Source: UBA1732 sp045114455
Lineage (GTDB): Bacteria > Verrucomicrobiota > Lentisphaeria > Victivallales > UBA1829
Direction of reading: 5' to 3'
Length of the DNA stretch: 64,000 nucleotides
Assembly: GCA_045114455.1 (NCBI GenBank)
Contig: JBGUKN010000024.1
Span: 1-64,000, forward strand
Every line of letters begins with the position of its first letter. Position 1 is the stretch's first letter. Below are positions 59,189 to 64,000 of the stretch, piece by piece. The notes under the pieces are model-generated. The model saw nothing but the letters and a program-made list of their open reading frames with translations. It was not told where the DNA came from and made no database searches. Both the position numbers and the translations under genes were made by a program.

Positions 59189-61486
59189 ATGCGTTTCCAA
59201 TGTTCATCCTGCGGCAGGATCGTAGCCGTTGACGATATCGACGCCGGCATCATGGTGCAGTGCGGCCACTGCGGCAGCGTGGTGCAGGTTCCGCCGACCC
59301 GCCTTTCCCGCGGCTCCGTGATCGCCGACTTCATCATACGCCGCGCCATCGGGCAGGGCGGCATGGGCACGGTGTACCTGTCCCACCAGATCACGCTCGA
59401 CCGTCCCGCGGCATTGAAGATCCTCGCCGAATCCTACACGAACAACGCCGAATTCGTGGCGCTCTTCATCAAGGAGGCCCGCGCGGCCGCCAAGCTGAAC
59501 CATCCGCATATCGTCCAGGCATACGCCGTGGGCGAGGACGACGGCCTGCTGTATTTCGCCATGGAGAACATCGACGGCGAGACCATGAAGGACGTGCTGG
59601 AACGCGAGGGCGCGATCCCCGTGGACCAGGCGCTGAACGTGATCCAGCAGATCGCCGAGGCGCTGAACTACGCCTGGGTCGAGCAGAAACTCATCCACTG
59701 CGACATCAAGCCCGACAACATCATGCTCACCTCCACCGGACGCGCCAAGCTGGCCGACCTTGGTCTCGCCCGCGTGACCGGAGACATGAGCGACGCCGAT
59801 GACGATGAAGTCATGGGCACGCCGCAGTACATCAGCCCCGAGGCCCTCACCGGCGCGCCGATGGACACCCGCAGCGACATCTACAGCCTCGGCGCCACGT
59901 TCTACCAGTTCGTCACCGGACGCCTTGCCTTCGACGGCTCCACCGCCGCCGAAATCGCGAAGAAGCACCTCACCGAGCCGCTGATCCCGCCGCGTTCCGT
60001 GAACAAGGACATCCCCGAAAGCGTTTCCCGGATCATCATGAAAATGATGGCGAAGAACCCCGCCATGCGCTATCAGGATGCTTCCGAACTGATCGACGAC
60101 CTCCGCAACGCCCGCCGCGGCAAGCTCGCCGGGCCGGCGACCGAGTCCGAGATACTCAACGGCGGGGGCAAGCCCGCGTCGCATGTGGCGCGCCCGGTCG
60201 GCGGCGGCACCGTGCTCGCTTCGGCAGCCGACCACCAGAACGACCGCGCCCGCAATATTTACAACCTGAAAAAACGCCAGCAGGACGAAGCGCGCAAGAC
60301 GCGCGTCATGATCCTGATCGCCGGTCTCGTCCTGCTCGTTTCCCTCGTCGCCGCCGGAATCCTGTTCTATTTCAACAACGCCAAGGCGCGCGAAGAACGC
60401 GCCCGCAAGGAGGCCGCCGAGGCCGCCGAACGCGAACTCCAGCGCGACACCCCGATGACGCTCGCCGTCGACGAGATCGTGGCGTTCTCCCGCGCGAACC
60501 CCACGGACAAGCGCGGCCTGCTGGACAAGTGCGAAGCCTTCATCGCCAAAAACTTCCAGCCGACGAAACCGAAGGAGGACCAGGCGCTGATGACGTTCCG
60601 CGCGATCTTCCAGGAGGTCGACGAAAGCATGATGACCTCTACGCGCGACCTCGAATCCCGCAAACTCCGCAAGCTCATCGCCCAGCGCAGGGACGACGCC
60701 GAGGCCGCAGAAGAGGCGCGCCGCCGCGCCGAACAGGCCGCCGAGGACAAGCGCAAGGCCGACGAGTACGCCCGGCAGGCCGACCAGCTCCGCAAGGAGC
60801 AGAGCGCCCGCACCGCCCAGGAGCTTGCGGAACGCCTCGTCCGCGAGAAGGAATACTTTGCCGGACGCATGATCGACCAGACGCGCCACGATCATCTGGA
60901 CCGCGCGGAAAAGGATTACGCCGACTGGTTCCAGAACCTCGACCGCCACGCGCAGGACTCCGACGAAGCCGTCGCCGAAGTCGCGCGTCCGTACCGCGAC
61001 TGGGCTCGGATCGTGCTTGACGACATCGCGGGGGCGAAGGCCATCCGCGAGAACACCTACAACGGCAACACCATTCTCGCCGATACCCAGATCGGATACG
61101 GTCCGTCCGGCATCTGCCGCGTGCGGTCCATCAACAACGGCATCGTGAAGGCCGTCATGGTCGACGGCAAGCTGTTCCAGTTCGATTTCGACGAACTGCC
61201 GCTCAAACAGCGGCTCGTGCTCCTGAAGAAGGGCGCGGGCGAGGCCGGGCATGCCGACGCGCTGTATTTCTATCTGCTGCTTTACGGCGATTTCGCCGGC
61301 GCGAAGGAGATCGTTGCGGACGACGACGAAGCGAAGAAGATCGCGGACTACGTCATCGCGAGCTATTTCAAATATGCGCTTGAAAACGCGGACGAGAAGA
61401 CGCTGGATGAACTCAAGGCCAAATACGGCACGATGCGTGAATTCCGGAACGCGCTTTCCGCACGGAACAGGCAAACCAATCCCTGA
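59189..61486 (+). CDS. Membrane Ser/Thr protein kinase with N-terminal zinc ribbon
   Basis: Protein of 765 aa. Cys5, Cys8, Cys25 and Cys28 form a CX2C-X16-CX2C zinc-ribbon. The Hanks-type kinase domain (~46-310) has GQGGMG (55-60), Lys77, catalytic loop HCDIKPDN (170-177, with Cys replacing the usual Arg of HRD), DLG (190-192 instead of DFG), GTPQYISPEAL and DIYSLG. A transmembrane helix is at ~373-395. The extracytoplasmic part starts with a long Ala/Glu/Arg coiled coil and ends in a repeat-like helical region. Follows the pilin-like genes by 28 bp. Confidence 0.92.
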   Translation: MRFQCSSCGRIVAVDDIDAGIMVQCGHCGSVVQVPPTRLSRGSVIADFIIRRAIGQGGMGTVYLSHQITLDRPAALKILAESYTNNAEFVALFIKEARAAAKLNHPHIVQAYAVGEDDGLLYFAMENIDGETMKDVLEREGAIPVDQALNVIQQIAEALNYAWVEQKLIHCDIKPDNIMLTSTGRAKLADLGLARVTGDMSDADDDEVMGTPQYISPEALTGAPMDTRSDIYSLGATFYQFVTGRLAFDGSTAAEIAKKHLTEPLIPPRSVNKDIPESVSRIIMKMMAKNPAMRYQDASELIDDLRNARRGKLAGPATESEILNGGGKPASHVARPVGGGTVLASAADHQNDRARNIYNLKKRQQDEARKTRVMILIAGLVLLVSLVAAGILFYFNNAKAREERARKEAAEAAERELQRDTPMTLAVDEIVAFSRANPTDKRGLLDKCEAFIAKNFQPTKPKEDQALMTFRAIFQEVDESMMTSTRDLESRKLRKLIAQRRDDAEAAEEARRRAEQAAEDKRKADEYARQADQLRKEQSARTAQELAERLVREKEYFAGRMIDQTRHDHLDRAEKDYADWFQNLDRHAQDSDEAVAEVARPYRDWARIVLDDIAGAKAIRENTYNGNTILADTQIGYGPSGICRVRSINNGIVKAVMVDGKLFQFDFDELPLKQRLVLLKKGAGEAGHADALYFYLLLYGDFAGAKEIVADDDEAKKIADYVIASYFKYALENADEKTLDELKAKYGTMREFRNALSARNRQTNP

Positions 61487-61512
61487 ATCGAACTTGGGGG
61501 TAACGATATATC

Positions 61513-61878
61513 ATGAAGATTACAGAAGACATTGTCAAAGCGCTGCACGCCTGCATCGCGGACGGCTATGATTCCGTCACCGATTTCGCCAACTGCGCCA
61601 ACGTCAGCGCGAACACCATTTCCAAATACATGCGGCGCGAAACCGAGGTCATGCAGAAGGATACCTGGGAGAAACTGTATCCCCTTCTCACGGCCTATCT
61701 TCCCAAGGACGGCGACAAGGTCAAGTACGAGATCGAAATGACTGCCGACCAGAAGATCCTGCTGGATGCGTTCGACAGCCTGCCGCCGGACGTCCAGAGC
61801 CAGAAGCTCATGGAGATTATCCAGCTCGCCAAAAAGCATCTGGCCGCCGTCGAGGCCGCGAAAAACGCCGCCGACTGA
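61513..61878 (+). CDS. Small helix-turn-helix protein
   Basis: Protein of 121 aa. Residues ~20-45 (YDSVTDFANCANVSANTISKYM) look like a Cro/LacI-type helix-turn-helix. The C-terminal ~50 residues are helical and charged. No effector domain. Could be a transcription regulator or DNA-binding accessory protein. 26 bp after the kinase gene and 7 bp before the pseudouridine synthase, so likely in the same transcript. Confidence 0.65.
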   Translation: MKITEDIVKALHACIADGYDSVTDFANCANVSANTISKYMRRETEVMQKDTWEKLYPLLTAYLPKDGDKVKYEIEMTADQKILLDAFDSLPPDVQSQKLMEIIQLAKKHLAAVEAAKNAAD

Positions 61879-61885
61879 TCCTTTG

Positions 61886-62623
61886 ATGCCGGATCCCGAT
61901 CCCAATCCCAACCTCACGAAGTTTCTGGCGGCCTCCGGCGCCGCATCCAGACGGCATTCCGCCGAACTCGTCAAGGCCGGGCATGTGTCCGTAAACGGCG
62001 AAGTCTGCACCGACCCATCCGTCCGCATCGGGCCTGATGACCGCGTGTCGCTGGACGGAAAGGATATCGAACCTGTCCGCACATTTGTCTATGTCATGCT
62101 CCATAAGCCGCGCGGCTATGTGTGCACCTCGGAAGACCCCCATGCCCCGAAAAAGGCCCTGGACCTGATCCGTATTCCCGGCGTCCGCCTCGTTTCCGCG
62201 GGGCGCCTTGATAAGAACAGCGAGGGGCTGATCCTCTTCTCCAATGACGGCGCCTGGATCGAAAAACTCACGCATCCGCGCCACGGCACGCGCAAGACCT
62301 ATCAGGTCACGACCGACCGCCCCCTTTCCCCCGCCGACATCCGGCTCCTGACCACTTCCGGCGTGCAGGACGACGGCGAAACGCTCCGCGCTCTTTCCAT
62401 CCGCGCCGAAGCACCGGGCCGCTATGTTTTCGTCCTCGGCGAGGGAAAAAACCGCGAAATCCGCCGCATGCTGGAATCGCTCGGAAACCGCACGCGCAGG
62501 CTCAAACGCATTGCGGTCGGCGGGCTTCGTCTTGGCGGGCTCCCGATGGGACAATGGCGCAAGCTCACTCCAGCTGAAGCTCAGCTTGCACTTACTTCCC
62601 GGAAACCTGTCCCCCGTGCCTGA
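61886..62623 (+). CDS. Pseudouridine synthase of the RsuA/RluB/RluE family
   Basis: Protein of 245 aa from the ATG at 61886. An N-terminal S4 RNA-binding domain (LTKFLAASGAASRRHSAELV) is followed by the synthase with YVMLHKPRGYVCTSED, catalytic-Asp motif GRLDKNSEGLILFSNDG and GKNREIRRMLESLG. These enzymes isomerise uridine in 16S or 23S rRNA; RluB- or RsuA-type target not resolved. The first copy of the hairpin array overlaps its 3' end. Confidence 0.93.
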   Translation: MPDPDPNPNLTKFLAASGAASRRHSAELVKAGHVSVNGEVCTDPSVRIGPDDRVSLDGKDIEPVRTFVYVMLHKPRGYVCTSEDPHAPKKALDLIRIPGVRLVSAGRLDKNSEGLILFSNDGAWIEKLTHPRHGTRKTYQVTTDRPLSPADIRLLTTSGVQDDGETLRALSIRAEAPGRYVFVLGEGKNREIRRMLESLGNRTRRLKRIAVGGLRLGGLPMGQWRKLTPAEAQLALTSRKPVPRA

Positions 62624-62637
62624 GCGAAGCCAGGCAC
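62616..62637 (+). repeat. GNA mini-hairpin element, copy 1
   Basis: Stem GTGCCTG/CAGGCAC (7 bp, perfect) enclosing A-GCGAAGC. The tip GCGAAGC can fold as GC-GAA-GC, leaving one unpaired A. It overlaps the last codons and stop of the pseudouridine synthase gene. Confidence 0.85.
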
Positions 62638-62656
62638 TACTTAACACACTCTGTGT

Positions 62657-62678
62657 GTGCCTGAGCGAAGCCATGCAC
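62657..62678 (+). repeat. GNA mini-hairpin element, copy 2
   Basis: Stem GTGCCTG/CATGCAC (one mismatch), interior A-GCGAAGC. A short ACACAC/GTGTGT hairpin (62644-62658) lies just before it. Confidence 0.75.
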
Positions 62679-62697
62679 TACTTGACACACTCCGTGT

Positions 62698-62719
62698 GTG
62701 CGCGAGCGTAGCCGCGCAC
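62698..62719 (+). repeat. GNA mini-hairpin element, copy 3
   Basis: Stem GTGCGCG/CGCGCAC (perfect), interior A-GCGTAGC, so the triloop is GTA instead of GAA. Preceded by another ACACAC/GTGTGT pair (62685-62699). Confidence 0.85.
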
Positions 62720-62750
62720 TGCCCGACACACCGCAAGCGGTACTGATACA

Positions 62751-62772
62751 GTGCTCTGCTTCGCGAGAGCAC
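62751..62772 (-). repeat. GNA mini-hairpin element, copy 4 (inverted)
   Basis: Stem GTGCTCT/AGAGCAC (perfect) with interior GCTTCGC-G, which on the minus strand reads C-GCGAAGC. This is the only copy in the opposite orientation. Confidence 0.8.
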
Positions 62773-62789
62773 GCATCACAGCGAAAATC

Positions 62790-62811
62790 GTGCCTGAGCG
62801 TAGCCGGGCAC
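62790..62811 (+). repeat. GNA mini-hairpin element, copy 5
   Basis: Stem GTGCCTG/CGGGCAC (six Watson-Crick pairs and one T-G pair), interior A-GCGTAGC. Confidence 0.8.
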
Positions 62812-62817
62812 TACTTG

Positions 62818-62862
62818 GTGGAGGCGTTCGCCTCCCAGTGGAGGCGTTCGCCTCCCTTTTTT
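62818..62862 (+). terminator. Duplicated hairpin with T-tract (terminator)
   Basis: Two tandem 20-bp copies of GTGGAGGCGTTCGCCTCCC-type sequence (62818-62836, 62838-62856), each a 7-bp stem GGAGGCG/CGCCTCC. The second is followed by TTTTTT, making an intrinsic terminator for the kinase-HTH-pseudouridine synthase transcript. Confidence 0.8.
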
Positions 62863-62884
62863 CGTATTTTTTTCCGGTTTCAGT

Positions 62885-62913
62885 TTGCATTTTTCAGCCA
62901 CGGGGTGTATATT
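62885..62913 (+). promoter_or_regulatory. Promoter of tRNA-Asp
   Basis: -35 TTGCAT (62885-62890), 17-bp spacer, -10 TATATT (62908-62913), ending 21 bp before the tRNA. Confidence 0.75.
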
Positions 62914-62934
62914 AAGTTTCATGCAAGAAATTGC

Positions 62935-63011
62935 GGGGGCGTAGCTCAACTGGTTAGAGTGCCACCCTGTCACGGTGGATGTTGCGGGTTCGAATCCCGT
63001 CGCTCTCGCCA
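62935..63011 (+). tRNA. tRNA-Asp (anticodon GTC)
   Basis: Complete cloverleaf: acceptor GGGGGCG with CGCTCTC (two G-T pairs), D-arm GCTC/GAGT, anticodon stem CCACC/GGTGG around loop CTGTCAC, T-arm with TTCGAAT, discriminator G. The 3' CCA is encoded (63009-63011). No second tRNA follows. Confidence 0.97.
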
Positions 63012-63047
63012 TTTTTGTATCTGCACAGTACAAAATGGCGTTTTTTT
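63008..63047 (+). terminator. Terminator of tRNA-Asp
   Basis: Stem GCCATTTTTGTA/TACAAAATGGC (one bulged T) with a 9-nt loop followed by seven T. The 5' arm starts at the tRNA discriminator base and CCA, so the mature tRNA end is part of the terminator. Confidence 0.85.
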
Positions 63048-63060
63048 ATGTCTTGAATCC

Positions 63061-63082
63061 GTGCCGTCGCGAAGCACGGCAC
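63061..63082 (+). repeat. GNA mini-hairpin element, copy 6
   Basis: Stem GTGCCGT/ACGGCAC (perfect), interior C-GCGAAGC. Followed at 63092-63106 by a GGAGGC/GCCTCC hairpin like those at 62818-62856. Lies between tRNA-Asp and the recombinase gene. Confidence 0.85.
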
Positions 63083-63117
63083 AACCGCAGCGGAGGCACT
63101 GCCTCCCCGGGGGGCGC

Positions 63118-64000
63118 ATGGAAAAGATCCTTCAACATTTCATCGGCTATCTGACGGCCGAACGCGGCCTCAGCCGGAATTCCACCGCCGCCTATTCCTC
63201 CGACCTCGAAGACTATGTCCACTGGCTTCGCGCGCAGGGCATCGAGTCGTTCGACGCCGCCGGACGCGATGCGATCATCGACTACCTCGAATACTGCCGC
63301 GACGAGCGCACACTGGAGACAGTCAGCATCGCGCGCCGTCTGGTCGCGATCAAGATCCTGTACCGCTATCTTTTCCGCGAACGCCTGATCGCCGCGGACG
63401 TGACGGACGTGATGGATTCGCCGAAATTCTGGCGCATCCTGCCGGATTTCCTGAATGTGGCAGAGGTCGACGCCCTGCTCAACGCGTTTCCCGTGAAGGC
63501 GCAGGACCCGCTCGCGATCCGCAACCGCTGCATCCTGGAGCTGCTGTATTCCTGCGGGCTCCGCGTCAGCGAATGCGTGAACCTGCGTTTCGGCTCCGTC
63601 CGCTTTGACGAACGCACCATCCGTGTGCTCGGCAAGGGCTCCAAGGAACGCATCGTGCCGATGGGCGACGCCGCGATCCGCCAGCTGAAACGCTATCTGG
63701 AGAAAGCCCGGCCCGAACTCGCCGGGGACGGAACCGCGCCCCAGCTTTTCCTGTCCAACCACGGCCGCAAGCTCGACCGCGAACGCATCTGGATGGTCGT
63801 GAAGGAGGCCGCGCGCATCGCCGGGATCACGAAGAACATCCACCCTCACACGCTCCGGCATTCCTTCGCCAGCCATCTGCTCGAAAACGGCGCCGACCTG
63901 CGCGTGATCCAGGAGATGCTCGGGCATGCCGACATCAGCACCACGCAGATCTACACGCACGTCGACGAGAACCGCCTGCTCGGCGTCTTCAACAAGTTCC
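63118..64000 (+). CDS. xerD: XerC/XerD-type tyrosine recombinase (3' end cut by window)
   Basis: 294 codons are present without a stop; full XerD proteins are about 298-310 aa, so only the last few residues are missing. The N-terminal SAM-like DNA-binding domain (LQHFIGYLTAERGLSRNSTAAYSSDL in part) is followed by the catalytic domain with all six key positions: Arg in CGLRVSE, Lys in GKGSKER, His and Arg in HPHTLRHSFA, His in GHADIS and nucleophile Tyr in TQIYTHV. XerCD resolves chromosome dimers at dif. The ATG at 63118 gives the standard N-terminus; no strong ribosome site. Confidence 0.93.
   Translation, partial: MEKILQHFIGYLTAERGLSRNSTAAYSSDLEDYVHWLRAQGIESFDAAGRDAIIDYLEYCRDERTLETVSIARRLVAIKILYRYLFRERLIAADVTDVMDSPKFWRILPDFLNVAEVDALLNAFPVKAQDPLAIRNRCILELLYSCGLRVSECVNLRFGSVRFDERTIRVLGKGSKERIVPMGDAAIRQLKRYLEKARPELAGDGTAPQLFLSNHGRKLDRERIWMVVKEAARIAGITKNIHPHTLRHSFASHLLENGADLRVIQEMLGHADISTTQIYTHVDENRLLGVFNKF

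Noticed and set aside
59204..61474. 756-codon open frame on the minus strand
   Set aside because: Exact antisense shadow of the Ser/Thr kinase.
62424..62711. 95-codon plus-strand frame running through the hairpin array
   Set aside because: Its repeated CLSEAMHYLTHS-like peptide is the translated DNA repeat, and it begins inside the pseudouridine synthase in another frame.
62616..63106. CRISPR array
   Set aside because: Repeats are 22-nt hairpins with varying stems, unequal spacing and mixed orientation; no uniform repeat-spacer structure and no cas genes.

Overview
The window is a GC-rich bacterial chromosome segment that carries dnaA. The gene content points to a Gram-negative-type member of the PVC superphylum, and most plausibly to Lentisphaerota (Victivallales-like). 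This is inference from a WaaG-type LPS glycosyltransferase, lipoproteins, DapL, several prepilin-like proteins, an aroQ-accBC-Asp23 cluster and an exported GH43 glycosidase. No rRNA is present to settle it. Most genes are housekeeping and tightly packed, often with ATGA-type overlaps. Many promoters share one visible design: TTGCAT-like -35, 16-17 bp spacer, and a TATATT-like -10 often preceded by TGC.

Layout. 0-7.4 kb: membrane phosphoesterase, then on the minus strand a large hybrid histidine kinase, dapL and rsmE. 7.7-13.8 kb: a polytopic membrane protein, then a TPP-riboswitch thiamine operon (thiC, thiM, a thiE-HAD phosphatase fusion, thiD). 14-27 kb: DUF4126/zinc-ribbon membrane protein, BaiCD/FadH-like flavoenzyme, GH43 lyase/hydrolase, lipoprotein lipase plus DUF4105 protein, panD, a triple chagasin-domain inhibitor, a YceK-like lipoprotein and an acyltransferase. 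27-30.3 kb: glycolytic gap-pgk-tpiA. 30.3-37.4 kb: repeat-bearing intergenic region, ankyrin lipoprotein, then cysS, a SAH-hydrolase-like protein and a SAH/MTA deaminase in one overlapping minus-strand unit. 37.8-44.2 kb: nagB, aroQ, accB, accC, two Asp23 proteins, an AmaP-like anchor and an ABC exporter. 44.2-49.8 kb: minus-strand operon nagA-like, two rRNA-type methyltransferases, mutY, waaG. 49.8-51.8 kb: probable origin region and dnaA. 51.9-64 kb: mrp, a PTS EIIA protein, a five-gene prepilin-like/exported cluster ending in a zinc-ribbon Ser/Thr kinase, an HTH protein, an RsuA-type pseudouridine synthase, a hairpin-repeat array, tRNA-Asp and a xerD-like gene cut by the window edge.

The most notable signals are: (1) an array of six short hairpins at 62.6-63.1 kb sharing a GC-GNA-GC mini-hairpin tip, one unpaired base and covarying stems; (2) a DnaA whose DNA-recognition signature is altered, next to non-canonical TTGTCAACA repeats; (3) a NagA-family protein lacking two active-site residues; (4) a possible S-inosylhomocysteine route encoded with cysS; (5) a prepilin-like cluster coupled to a kinase; (6) a three-domain chagasin protein.
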